This document shows positions 34,801-42,733 of a DNA stretch of 62,142 nt, one piece after another. Position numbers and translations under genes: made by a program. The notes under the pieces were generated by a model. That model saw only the letters and a list, made by a program, of their open reading frames with translations. It had not been told where the DNA came from and made no database searches. Numbering within the stretch: the stretch's first letter is position 1; each line of letters starts with the position of its first letter. The DNA is from JBJXHG01 sp046160865. GTDB taxonomy: Bacteria > Planctomycetota > UBA1135 > GCA-002686595. The stretch is taken from assembly GCA_046160865.1 (NCBI GenBank), contig JBJXHG010000185.1:1-62142 (forward strand), given 5' to 3'.

Positions 34801-35322
34801 CTCCTCGATCAGCACGTCGAGACGCTCGGCGCGGTGCGCGCACTCGCGCACGCACCCGGCGGCGCGCGGCACATCGAACCCGCGGAGCTCGCGCGACTCG
34901 AGGCGTGGGGCGAGGTGTTCGGCGCGTTCGTGCGCGCGTGGCGCACGGGCCGCGGCAAGCCGCTCACACGCGATGCGCTGGAAGCCACCGGCGTCACCGA
35001 CACGTACCTCGAAGCCGTCGCCGCGCTGGCCGTCGAGCTCGAGGGGGACGGGAAGCTGCTCGTGAACGTGCTGCGCGCGCGCACCGACGCGCGGCTGCGG
35101 AAGATGCACAAGAGCACCGCACAGAAGATCGAGGAGCATCTCGCGGCCGAAGGACACTACGACGCGCGCGAGGTGCTGTCCGAGGAGGCGATCGTCGAGC
35201 GCGCGATCGGCGCGGCGCCCGAGGGTCTGTTGCCGGCCGAGATCGCGGCGCGCGTGAAGAGCTGGTGCCGTGCGCTCGAGCCGCAACCCGCGCGCACGCA
35301 TACCATGGACTCGTGCAGATGA
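31798..35322 (+). CDS. YhaN/SbcC-like SMC-type ATPase with extra C-terminal domain
   Basis: A 1174-residue protein. Walker A GPNGSGKSS is at residues 33-41. Long Arg/Glu/Ala-rich coiled coils follow, interrupted at about residues 417-452 by a two-helix membrane-like hairpin, as in Bacillus YhaN. The ATPase closes with 'LDELSTGTRAQLLLAARIAFA' (signature) and 'LPLFLDEALLAADPERF' (Walker B, near residue 880). About 240 further residues follow, without coiled coil, including 'LTRDALEATGVTDTYLEAVAALA'; I do not recognise this extension. It partners the nuclease encoded upstream and probably loads it onto DNA at the membrane. Start chosen from the Walker A distance and the ATGA overlap. Confidence 0.88.
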   Translation: MKLIALDVRRLPGIDAPFGLASDLGARVTVVQGPNGSGKSSLCRALRALLWPKSEPSVAVDLAARFVHGEDELHVERHGSHVTWSRAGQTIRPPELPPDHLAACFTIAGDDLLGAELERTPRAGTARYARKDEALAVEIARELSGGFDLRALRSALAPPPRIGSAEERALREAQEDLARVTSVHARLHAEAQELEGLERDASAAEEALARARELETALELASVREHARMLAERLASFDKGMERLRGDELEQLRARRTQLVREREALRKADESSAEARATIAAANLPGEGLATAVLDAQKERVRKLAQHESEHRRAVSDEEAWRARREVRRRALDPQGQTAVDLAADRAALDALDAHVRRAQLLARRRAELDAQRAQVEARADAHDVDAIHAALRELATWLRSAPEPAGTLGLDRAGWSLLALIAVTSIVLGLWIHSAWLLLALVAVLVVRIAKLAAPKSARRQCEAAFVALAVAPPASWSEADVARRYEELQRERAQLELAREQHAHGERLRAAASALAIEERAHEVERARLREALGVDASASDLSLAVIAANLIAFQAAQEETAACIARREELEDRRAALSRTIARFLEPFGTLASDDVLALGAALEALERRAESARQGATLLRGAEAQKREAERRCGDVERSIDELFAAVALPRASGDGAADRRDDEIALARRLERLPEWRDVERQLSGARAQEAALSAKLRASGDADATTVALDEAQIRGALSAARAVAAGRDELLKRIQHIRTRVDQVRGAHDLEEALGRVAAAREALHERRERAIDDAVLEGLLAEVEEEERHTTQSPVFHRAKVWFAKFTHFAYELQLGAGESGSEPTFQAFETAAREVRSLDELSTGTRAQLLLAARIAFAIEAERGAKLPLFLDEALLAADPERFRAVADALALLAREEERQVIYLTSDPTDTARWQLIESDLAVVDLARVRKLVRTSSRPLAPLEFQRTQVEGLAPSEIASALGVGAPDPWQAPESVHVYHLVGADPARLQVLLDQHVETLGAVRALAHAPGGARHIEPAELARLEAWGEVFGAFVRAWRTGRGKPLTRDALEATGVTDTYLEAVAALAVELEGDGKLLVNVLRARTDARLRKMHKSTAQKIEEHLAAEGHYDAREVLSEEAIVERAIGAAPEGLLPAEIAARVKSWCRALEPQPARTHTMDSCR

Positions 35323-35357
35323 GCGGCGTTCGCGCCGTTCGAGGAGAGAGGCGTGCG

Positions 35358-36005
35358 ATGAAACGAGGAGCTGCGAACCGCGTGGGCCGCGCGATCGCCA
35401 TCACCGTCCGCCCGCTCACGAAGCGCGATTGGCCCGTCATCGAGCAACTCTTCGGCGACAAAGGCGCGTGCGGTGGTTGCTGGTGCATGGTGTGGCGGTT
35501 GCGCTCCGGCAAGGAGTGGGAAGCGAACAAGGGCGAGCCGAATCGACGTGCGTTCCAGAAGCTCGTCGAGACGGGCGCCGCGCACGGTGTGCTCGCTTTC
35601 GCCGGCGACGAGTGCGTCGGCTGGTGCAACATCGGACCGAAGAGCGACTTCAAGCGCCTGCGCGACAGCCGTGTGCTGCGCACGGACACGACGGACGATC
35701 CGTGGTCGGTCACGTGCTTCTACGTGCCGGCGAAGTGGCGCGGAAAAGGTGTCGGCGGCAAGTTGCTCGCTGGCGCGGTCGAGCTCGCGCGCGCGAAGAA
35801 GGCGCGCGCACTCGAAGGCTATCCGGTGCCGCAGAAGAGCGCGTCGGCGATCCCCGCGGCCTTCGCGTGGACCGGTGTGAAGCCGCTGTTCACGAAGGCG
35901 CGCTTCACGGCGTCGAAGCGCGCCGCTGGATTGAGGCCCGTGTACGTCAAGCGCCTGAGCGCGAGCTCCGCTCGTGCGAATCCATTCGGTGGCGCGGCAT
36001 GCTGA
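35358..36005 (+). CDS. GNAT N-acetyltransferase
   Basis: A 215-residue protein. The GNAT acetyl-CoA loop appears as 'CFYVPAKWRGKGVGGKLLAGAVELARAKKARALEGYPV' (about residues 115-152), preceded by 'VLAFAGDECVGWCNIGP'. An early Cys-rich patch 'KGACGGCWCMVWRLR' is common in a GNAT subgroup annotated only as acetyltransferase. A purine-rich GAGGAGAG lies about eight bases before the ATG at 35358. It follows the YhaN-like gene by 35 bases, possibly the same transcript, but a functional link is not evident. Confidence 0.88.
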   Translation: MKRGAANRVGRAIAITVRPLTKRDWPVIEQLFGDKGACGGCWCMVWRLRSGKEWEANKGEPNRRAFQKLVETGAAHGVLAFAGDECVGWCNIGPKSDFKRLRDSRVLRTDTTDDPWSVTCFYVPAKWRGKGVGGKLLAGAVELARAKKARALEGYPVPQKSASAIPAAFAWTGVKPLFTKARFTASKRAAGLRPVYVKRLSASSARANPFGGAAC

Positions 36006-36031
36006 TCGGCCTTCATGGCTAGCGCCTCCGC

Positions 36032-38470
36032 ATGACTCGCACATCGCGCACGTTCGGCTTCGCCGCACTCGTCGCGGCGATCGTCGTCGTTCTGCTGCTC
36101 GTTCCGACGAAAGAGCTGAGCGACGAGCCGGCGCCGTCGCCGGCGGACGCGATCTCCGCGGCGGCGGGTGAGATCGAACGCGCGTCGTCGCAGCTCTCGA
36201 GCGAAGCCGCGCACGAAACCGAGCCGCAGCGCGCGACTGCGTCGACGGCGGACTCGCTACGTCTGCACGTCGTCGACTTCGACGGCAAGCCGCGCGCTTC
36301 CGCCACGGTCGTGGTGGCGCGCTACGAGAAGGTGCTCGCGCACGGTGTGACAGACGCGAACGGAAACACGTCGCTCGCTGCGTCGGCCGACGCAGCGGTC
36401 GTGGTCGTGCTCGATGAGAAACTCGTGCCGCTCGCTCGCGTGCGTTTGGATCATGCGACGGGTGAGCAGCAGATCGCGTTGCCCGAACGCGTGACGTTGC
36501 ACGGACGCGTGCTCGTCGACGAGCAAGTCCCCACGCGCTCGTTGCATCTAAAATTCTGGGGGCAAGCCGAGGAGGGTCCGCCGCCATACCTACCGGAGTT
36601 CGTTTACGAGCAGCTCGGCTGGCCGAAGGAAGTACGCACCGCAACGATCAAGATCGACACCGACGGCGCCGGTCGATTTCGCTTCGACGGCGTGCCTCCG
36701 AGTTGGCAAGGATGGGTGACGCCGGAACCGATGTTCCTGCCGCAAGGCGGAGGCGGCAGAGTCAACAGACGTGTGTTGGACGTGCGCAACGAGCTTCTCA
36801 TTCGATTGAAGAGCTATGCCGTCGTCACGGGACGCATCGTGATGGAAGAGACGCACGAGCCCGTGCCGGGTGCGAAGGGAAGCTTCGAGCGCGACTGCCC
36901 GCAAGATCAGACGTGGGACGACGTGTCGTGCGATGACGACGGGCGCTTCTGGTTGCGGCTCCAGTGCAAGCCCGTCACGAAGCTGAAGTTCTCGTTCGCG
37001 GTCGAAAGCGTCGGGCGCGTTTCACGCGAGCTCACCGACGTGCCGGCCGAAGGGCTCGATCTCGGCGACGTTCCGCTCGAGAGCGCGTTCGACGTGACGA
37101 TGCGTGTGCAGAACGCGGCGGGAGAGCCGATCGCCGGCGCGGGGGCGTTCCTCGCGGAGAACCAGCAAGTCGCGTCCGAAGAGACGAAGGACGACGGCTT
37201 GTGCTCGCTGCGCTCGCTCCCGTTGTCGACGCGGCAAGTCGTCGTCGTCGCGTTCGGGTACTACGACCGCTTCGTGCCCGTGGATCCAGCGCTCGTGAGC
37301 GCGGCGCCGCTCGAGGTCGTGATGGAGCCGATGCCGATGCTCGAGATCTCGGGACGCGCCGCGCAAGGCGGCTTGCTCCAGGGGCTCGTCGTGCGCGTGC
37401 GCACGTGGGATCCGGAACCGTTCGTCACGAAGAGCGGTCGCAGCAAATGGACGGAGGAGGTGCACGTCGACGGCGCGAACGGTAGCTCGCGAAGGTCGTT
37501 CACGGGCACCGACAGCGACGAGCCGGCGATCGACGCGCGGCTGCGCGTGCAGGAGTCCGGCGTCGTGCGGATCGCCGGTTTCCGGCCGCGCGATCGCACG
37601 CGCGTCGCGGTCGAGGACGGCGTGGGTACGGAGCTCGGCGCACGCGAGCTCACGCCGGGCGAGCTCGACGACGGCGAGGTCGTCGAGTTCGTCGTCGATC
37701 GCATGCTGCGCACGCTCGAGCTCGAAATCGTCGACGCGCAGGAGAAGCCCGTGCGCAGCGCGTTCGTGTACGGCATTCCGCGCCGCAACTTGCTCGCTTC
37801 CGCGCGTGCCGACGGACGCGCGACGCTGCGCTCGATCGGCACCGATCGCATCGATCTGCGGATCGTGGCGCAGGGATTCGCGAACACGACGCTCTTCGGG
37901 ATGGTCCTCGACGCCCCGGTCGTGTCGCGCCGCATCGTTCTCGAGCCCGCGACGACGGTGCGCGTCTTCGCGCTCGACGCGCGCGGGCGTGCGGTCGTCG
38001 CGGAGCAGCTGAGCGTGCGGCAAGGCAGCGACGTCGTTGGCCGCGTCACGCGTTGCGACGGTGAGCCGTGTTTCGTCGTCGAGGACCTCGGCGCCGATGC
38101 GGTCGAGCTCGTGCTGTTCATCGGTGGCCGCCGGTTCACGCAGATGCACGATCCGCAAACGGGCACGGCGAAGATCGCGGTGCCCGATCATGGCGGTTTG
38201 CGCGTCGAGTTCGAGCCGTGGCTCGCGCCGCCGGCGCTGTTCCAGCTGAAGGTCCAGGACGAGCACGGGCCGACGACACTCTTCCAGAACGTCGTGCCCG
38301 AGGAGCGCACGGAGTTCGTCAACGTGCCCGTGCTCTTCCCGGGCAGCTATACGGTCGAGCTCTTGGAGATCGACGCGACCAGCGGCGAAGCGAACCGCGT
38401 CGTCGCGCGCGCGGAGCACGTCGTCATCGTCGCGAACGAGTGGTCGGCGGTGCGACTCACGAAGCCGTGA
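36032..38470 (+). CDS. Membrane-anchored protein with carboxypeptidase-regulatory-like repeats
   Basis: An 812-residue protein. A single N-terminal membrane segment (about residues 8-26) is followed by a Ser/Ala-rich linker, then several beta-sandwich modules. Repeated patterns such as 'LRLHVVDFDGKPRASATVVV', 'VTMRVQNAAGEPIAGAGAFLAE' and 'LELEIVDAQEKPVRSAFVYG' are typical of carboxypeptidase-regulatory-like/transthyretin-like (PF13620) domains. Such proteins are exported and bind ligands or polymers. No catalytic residues are seen. It ends 83 bases before the 50-residue peptide gene that opens the graspetide locus; membership of that locus is uncertain. Confidence 0.8.
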   Translation: MTRTSRTFGFAALVAAIVVVLLLVPTKELSDEPAPSPADAISAAAGEIERASSQLSSEAAHETEPQRATASTADSLRLHVVDFDGKPRASATVVVARYEKVLAHGVTDANGNTSLAASADAAVVVVLDEKLVPLARVRLDHATGEQQIALPERVTLHGRVLVDEQVPTRSLHLKFWGQAEEGPPPYLPEFVYEQLGWPKEVRTATIKIDTDGAGRFRFDGVPPSWQGWVTPEPMFLPQGGGGRVNRRVLDVRNELLIRLKSYAVVTGRIVMEETHEPVPGAKGSFERDCPQDQTWDDVSCDDDGRFWLRLQCKPVTKLKFSFAVESVGRVSRELTDVPAEGLDLGDVPLESAFDVTMRVQNAAGEPIAGAGAFLAENQQVASEETKDDGLCSLRSLPLSTRQVVVVAFGYYDRFVPVDPALVSAAPLEVVMEPMPMLEISGRAAQGGLLQGLVVRVRTWDPEPFVTKSGRSKWTEEVHVDGANGSSRRSFTGTDSDEPAIDARLRVQESGVVRIAGFRPRDRTRVAVEDGVGTELGARELTPGELDDGEVVEFVVDRMLRTLELEIVDAQEKPVRSAFVYGIPRRNLLASARADGRATLRSIGTDRIDLRIVAQGFANTTLFGMVLDAPVVSRRIVLEPATTVRVFALDARGRAVVAEQLSVRQGSDVVGRVTRCDGEPCFVVEDLGADAVELVLFIGGRRFTQMHDPQTGTAKIAVPDHGGLRVEFEPWLAPPALFQLKVQDEHGPTTLFQNVVPEERTEFVNVPVLFPGSYTVELLEIDATSGEANRVVARAEHVVIVANEWSAVRLTKP

Positions 38471-38536
38471 TGCGTGCACACTGACGGGTTCCGTCGTGGA
38501 CTCGCGATCGAGCGACACCTAAGCTGCGTCGACTCC

Positions 38537-38545
38537 AAGGAGGAG
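38537..38545 (+). promoter_or_regulatory. Very strong Shine-Dalgarno (AAGGAGGAG) of the NQxxIL peptide
   Basis: AAGGAGGAG sits eight bases before the ATG at 38554. It is the strongest ribosome-binding site noticed in the window and is the main reason to believe the small ORF is translated. Confidence 0.7.
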
Positions 38546-38553
38546 TTCGAACC

Positions 38554-38706
38554 ATGGCTGAAGCAACCGTCGCGAACCAGAACACGATCCTGAAGAACCA
38601 AGGCGCGATCCTGAAGAATCAGGCCGCGATCCAAGCGACCCTGAAGCAGGTCGTCGCGAACCAGAAGACGATCCTCGCCAATCAGAAGAAGATCCTGGCG
38701 AAGTAA
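38554..38706 (+). CDS. 50-residue NQxxIL heptad-repeat peptide
   Basis: A 50-residue ORF composed almost wholly of a repeated NQ-x-x-I-L-x unit: 'NQNTILK', 'NQGAILK', 'NQAAIQA', then after a short break 'NQKTILA' and 'NQKKILA'. Isoleucine and leucine at a and d spacing predict a short amphipathic coiled coil that could oligomerise. It lacks a signal peptide, a GG or AG cleavage site and the graspetide core, so it is not an obvious modified-peptide precursor. It has an exceptional Shine-Dalgarno and lies 63 bases before the HlyD gene. Function unknown; possibly a structural or immunity peptide, or a cargo of the exporter. Confidence 0.7.
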   Translation: MAEATVANQNTILKNQGAILKNQAAIQATLKQVVANQKTILANQKKILAK

Positions 38707-38753
38707 GGGCGCGGGACACGTTTCGTAGAGTCGCGCGCGCGGCAGCCACCCGC

Positions 38754-38761
38754 GCTACCAT
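38754..38761 (+). promoter_or_regulatory. Candidate -10 (GCTACCAT) before the HlyD gene
   Basis: GCTACCAT ends nine bases before the GTG at 38770. It matches the GCTANNNT motif and would give an almost leaderless mRNA. Confidence 0.35.
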
Positions 38762-38769
38762 TCGCGCGC

Positions 38770-39942
38770 GTGGCTTCGTCCTTCTCCCGCTCGTTGCGCT
38801 CGATCGAAACCGACGGCCGCGGCGTTCGTCCGTGGCTCGTCGCGTTCCTGGTCGTCGCCTTGACGGCGTGGGCCGTGTGGATGGCGCGCGCCGACGTGCC
38901 GCTGTTCGCGGCGAGCAAGAGCGCGCGCCTCGTCGCGTTGCGCGCCGTGCACCCGATCGAGAGCGCCGTCGACGGCCGGATCGTCGCGGTGCATGCCGCG
39001 CTCGAGAAGGACGTCGAAGCGGGCGCGGTGCTCGTCGAGCTCGACGCGACGGACGCACAGCTCGCGCTCGCGGAGGAGCGCGCGCGGCTCGCGGCGCTCG
39101 AGGGCCAGATCGAGACGTCGCGCGCATCGGTCGCGGCGCTCGAGCGAGCGCTCGCCGACGCACGTTCCGCGGCCGTCGCCGAGCGCAAGGAAGCCGCGCT
39201 AGCGCACACGAGCGCGGAAGTGACGTCGCGCATCGCCGACGAAGAAGCGACCCGCCTCGGTCAGCTGCGCGAGAGCGGCGGCGTCTCCGACTTCGGACTC
39301 TCGAAAGCGCGCGGCGAAGCGGAGAAAGCCAAGGTCGCGGTCGAATCGCAGAGCGTCTCGGCCGGCCGGCTCGAGCTCGAGCAACGTCGCGGCGAGAGCG
39401 ACCGCGAGGCGCAGATCGCCGAGCGCCGCCGTCAGCTCGCGGAGAGCGAAGGTGCGCGCGTCGTGTCGGCGGCGGTGATCCAGCGCTTGGAGCACGACAT
39501 CGAGCGCCGCATCGTGCGCGCGCCGGCCGCGGGCAGCATCGCCGAGCTCTCGATGCTCTCGCCCGGCAGTGTCGTGCGCGCCGGAGATCGTCTCGGGATG
39601 ATCGTGTCGAGCGCCACGCTCGCGGTCGAAGCACAGTTCGAGCCGTCGGACGCGCTCGGCCGCGTGAAGCTTGGCCAGCACGGCGAGCTCGCGCTCACCG
39701 GTTTTCCGCGCGCGGAGTACGGCGTCTTGTCCGTCGAAGTCGAGCGCATCGCGAGCGAGGCGCGCGACGGCAAGATCCGGGTCGAGCTCGCGCTGATCGG
39801 CCCGCAGCGCGCGCGCACGCCGCTCGAGCACGGCTTGCCGGGCGACGTCCGTGTCGAAGTCGAGCGCACGACGCCGGCCGCGCTCGTGTTGCGTTCCGTC
39901 GGCGGCGCGCTCGGTCTGCGGCGCGATCAAGAAGATGGCTGA
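38770..39942 (+). CDS. HlyD-family membrane fusion protein of the peptide exporter
   Basis: A 390-residue periplasmic adaptor. One transmembrane helix (about residues 22-40) leads to a lipoyl-like half 'VHPIESAVDGRIVAVHAALEKDVEAGAVLVELDATDAQLALAEERA'. A long Ala/Glu/Arg coiled-coil hairpin follows (about 95-250), then the second lipoyl half 'RIVRAPAAGSIAELSMLSPGSVVRAGD' and a beta-barrel. GTG start. Its 3' end overlaps the C39-ABC gene by eight bases, so it is translationally coupled to the exporter. Order and composition resemble the HlyD component of NHLM-type bacteriocin secretion systems. It would bridge the inner-membrane transporters to the outer membrane. Confidence 0.9.
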   Translation: MASSFSRSLRSIETDGRGVRPWLVAFLVVALTAWAVWMARADVPLFAASKSARLVALRAVHPIESAVDGRIVAVHAALEKDVEAGAVLVELDATDAQLALAEERARLAALEGQIETSRASVAALERALADARSAAVAERKEAALAHTSAEVTSRIADEEATRLGQLRESGGVSDFGLSKARGEAEKAKVAVESQSVSAGRLELEQRRGESDREAQIAERRRQLAESEGARVVSAAVIQRLEHDIERRIVRAPAAGSIAELSMLSPGSVVRAGDRLGMIVSSATLAVEAQFEPSDALGRVKLGQHGELALTGFPRAEYGVLSVEVERIASEARDGKIRVELALIGPQRARTPLEHGLPGDVRVEVERTTPAALVLRSVGGALGLRRDQEDG

Positions 39943-42733
39943 TCGCGGTCCCGCGCGTCCGTGGCTCGCGCCCGAGGTCGTGCAGGCCTCGCCGATGGAT
40001 TGCGGACCCGCGGCGCTGTACGCGCTGCTCACCGGCTGCGGCATCACCGTGTCGTACTCGCGGTTGCGCGAAGCGTGTCAGACCGACGTCGACGGCACGT
40101 CGATCAACGCGCTCGAGCGCGTGGCCGTCGTGCTCGGTCTCGACGCGGTGCAGATCCTCGCGCCGGTCGATCACGTCGCGCATCCCGCCGCGTCGACGTT
40201 GCCCGCGATCGCGGTGACGCGTCTGCCGAACGGCTCGGTGCACTTCGTTCTCCTGTGGCGTCGCGTCGGGAGCTTCGTGCAAGTGATGGATCCGGCGAGC
40301 GGCCGCCGCTGGCGTCACGTCGACGACCTGCGCCGCGAGCTCTACGTACACGCGCTCGATCTGCCGGCCGAGTCGTGGCGGCGTTTTGCCGGCACTCCCA
40401 CGTTCGTCGCGGTGCTCGAAGGCGAGCTGAAAGCGCTCGGGCATCGCGCGGCGAGCGCGCGTGTCGCCGAGGCGCTCGCCGATCCGAGCTGGCGCACGCT
40501 CGCGGCGCTCGAGGCGTCGATGCGCATGGTGCGCTCGCTCGTGGTAGCGCGCTCGCTCGCGCGCGGGTCGGCCGCGGCGAGCTTGCTCGACGCGCTGTTC
40601 CAGAGCTCGCGCTCCGCCGACGCGATCGTCGGTGCGACGGTGCCCGCGGTGTATTGGAGCGTGCGGCCGCACGCCTTGGGCACCGACGGCGCGCAAGTCG
40701 TGAACGCGCGCGGCGCGTTGCTCGTGCGCGCGCTGCGCCTGCGCGACACGTCGCAACAACCGCGGAATGCTGCGCGCCGCTTGCCGCGCGAGCTCGCTGC
40801 GGCGCTGTCGGAGCCGCCCGTGCGCGCGGCGCGCGAGCTCTGGGCGCAGCTCACGCGCGCCGACTTGCGCACGGCAGCGCTGCTCTTCGGGATCGCCATC
40901 CTCTCGACGGGAGCCGTGCTCGCGCAGGCGATCGCGTTCCGCGCGCTGTTCGGACTCGGCGCGCACTTGAGCGCGAGCGAGCAACGTCTCGCCGCGGGCG
41001 CGGCCTTGATCGCGCTGATGCTCATCGCACTGCTCTTCGACTGGCCGATGACCGCGGGCGTGTTGAGCCTCGGCCGCCGCCTCGAGACGCGCATCCGCAT
41101 CGCATTCCAAGAGCGCTTGCCGCGCTTGTCCGAGCGCTGGTGGGGCAGCCGACCGACGTCGGACATGGCCGAGCGCGCGCACAGCTTGCTGATCGTGCGG
41201 CAAGTGCCGGGACTCGCTGCGCGATCGGTGCGCGGTGTCGCGACGCTCGCGGCGACGGCCGCGGGCCTGATCTGGCTCGATCCCGGATCGGCGCCGCTGG
41301 TCGGACTCGGTGCAGCCGTCGCGATCGCGCTGCCGCTCGTGTTCGGGCGCGCGTTGACGGAGCGCGAGCTGCTCGTGCGCAGCCACCACGGCGCGCTGTC
41401 GCGTTTCTACTTGGAAGCGCTGACGGGCCTCGTCGCGGTGCGCGTGCACGGCGCCGAGACCGCGCTGCGGCGCGAGCACGAGGCGATGCTCGTCGAGTGG
41501 GTGCGGGCCGGCTACAAGCTCGCGCGCGGCACGCTCGCGATGCGCGTCGTCACGTCGGCGTGCGGAGCGGCGGTCGCGATCCTGCTCTTCTTCGAGCACC
41601 TGTCGCGCGCGGGCGCGACGCCGTCCGCGCTGTTGTTCGGCTACTGGGCGCTGTCGCTGCCGGTGCTCGGCGAGCAGCTCGCGACGGTCGTGCAGCAAGC
41701 GCCCGCGATGCGCAACGCGCTCTTGCGTGCGCTCGAGCCGCTCGGCGCAACGGCCGACGATACGCGCTCGGCGGTCGCGGAAGAGAGCGAGCCCGCGGCG
41801 CTGGCGGTCGACGCGCCGGCGTTGAAGGCGGCGGGTGCGCTCTCGGCGCCGTCGCGCGAGCGCGACGTGCCCGCGCTCGCACCACGCACGCACGGCATCG
41901 CGATCCGCCTGCGCGAGGTGAGCGTGACGCTCGGCGGAACGAGCGTGCTGTCGGAGATCGGCCTCGACATCGAATCCGGCGCGCACGTGGCACTCGTCGG
42001 TGCTTCCGGCGCCGGCAAGTCGACGCTCATCTCGGTGCTGCTCGGCTTGCACCGCGCATCGAGCGGACACGTGCGGCTCGACGACGAGCCGCTCTCGAAG
42101 TCGTCGCTCGAGCGCGTGCGACGCGCGACGGCGTGGGTCGATCCCGCAGCGCAGATCTGGAACGACACGCTGTTCCAGAATCTCGTGTACGGACCCGGCA
42201 CGGCCGACGCGGACGATCTCGCGCGCGCGCTCGCGGACGCGCGCCTCGGCGATCTGCTCGAGTCGCTGCCTTCGGGGCTCGCGACGTCGCTCGGAGAAGG
42301 CGGCGGGTTCCTGTCGGGCGGCGAAGGCCAGCGCGTGCGTCTCGGCCGCGCGCTGTTGCGGCCGGACGTGCGGCTCGCGCTGCTCGACGAGCCGTTCCGC
42401 GGGCTCGACCGCGGGACGCGGCGCGCTTTGCTCGCGCGCGCACGCGAGCGTTGGCGCGGCGCGACGCTCGTGTGCGCGACACACGATGTGGAAGAGACGC
42501 GCGCGTTCGATCGCGTCGTCGTGCTCGATCGCGGCCGCATCCTCGAAGACGGTAGCCCGCGCGATCTCGCGGCCGATCCGACGTCGCGCTACTCGAAGCT
42601 GCTCGCCGCCGAGCGCGACTTGCTCGAGCGCTTGTGGGCTGCGCCCGGCTGGACGCGCTGGCGCGTCGAGGGCGGAGCGGTCGCCGTCGAAGCCGCGCGC
42701 CAGAGCCCGCGTGCCGTGGAGGACGAAGCGTGA
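39935..42733 (+). CDS. C39-peptidase ABC exporter (PCAT)
   Basis: A 932-residue bifunctional leader peptidase and exporter. The N-terminal C39 domain is complete: oxyanion Gln17, catalytic Cys23 in 'SPMDCGPAAL', His103 in 'GSVHFVLLW' and Asp119 in 'VMDPASGR'. Transmembrane segments occupy about residues 300-600. The ABC ATPase has Walker A GASGAGKST (about 689), signature LSGGEGQR (about 793) and Walker B 'LALLDEPF'. PCATs cleave a leader after a small doublet such as GG or GA while exporting the core. Here it is followed by a second ABC gene and the precursors, so the graspetides are the likely cargo. Start set at 39935 to preserve the family N-terminus. Confidence 0.93.
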   Translation: MADRGPARPWLAPEVVQASPMDCGPAALYALLTGCGITVSYSRLREACQTDVDGTSINALERVAVVLGLDAVQILAPVDHVAHPAASTLPAIAVTRLPNGSVHFVLLWRRVGSFVQVMDPASGRRWRHVDDLRRELYVHALDLPAESWRRFAGTPTFVAVLEGELKALGHRAASARVAEALADPSWRTLAALEASMRMVRSLVVARSLARGSAAASLLDALFQSSRSADAIVGATVPAVYWSVRPHALGTDGAQVVNARGALLVRALRLRDTSQQPRNAARRLPRELAAALSEPPVRAARELWAQLTRADLRTAALLFGIAILSTGAVLAQAIAFRALFGLGAHLSASEQRLAAGAALIALMLIALLFDWPMTAGVLSLGRRLETRIRIAFQERLPRLSERWWGSRPTSDMAERAHSLLIVRQVPGLAARSVRGVATLAATAAGLIWLDPGSAPLVGLGAAVAIALPLVFGRALTERELLVRSHHGALSRFYLEALTGLVAVRVHGAETALRREHEAMLVEWVRAGYKLARGTLAMRVVTSACGAAVAILLFFEHLSRAGATPSALLFGYWALSLPVLGEQLATVVQQAPAMRNALLRALEPLGATADDTRSAVAEESEPAALAVDAPALKAAGALSAPSRERDVPALAPRTHGIAIRLREVSVTLGGTSVLSEIGLDIESGAHVALVGASGAGKSTLISVLLGLHRASSGHVRLDDEPLSKSSLERVRRATAWVDPAAQIWNDTLFQNLVYGPGTADADDLARALADARLGDLLESLPSGLATSLGEGGGFLSGGEGQRVRLGRALLRPDVRLALLDEPFRGLDRGTRRALLARARERWRGATLVCATHDVEETRAFDRVVVLDRGRILEDGSPRDLAADPTSRYSKLLAAERDLLERLWAAPGWTRWRVEGGAVAVEAARQSPRAVEDEA

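Noticed and set aside
38554..38706. NQxxIL peptide as a fourth graspetide precursor
   Set aside because: It lacks the FFVRFLE leader helix and any TxKxPSD core; it is kept as a separate peptide of unknown role.
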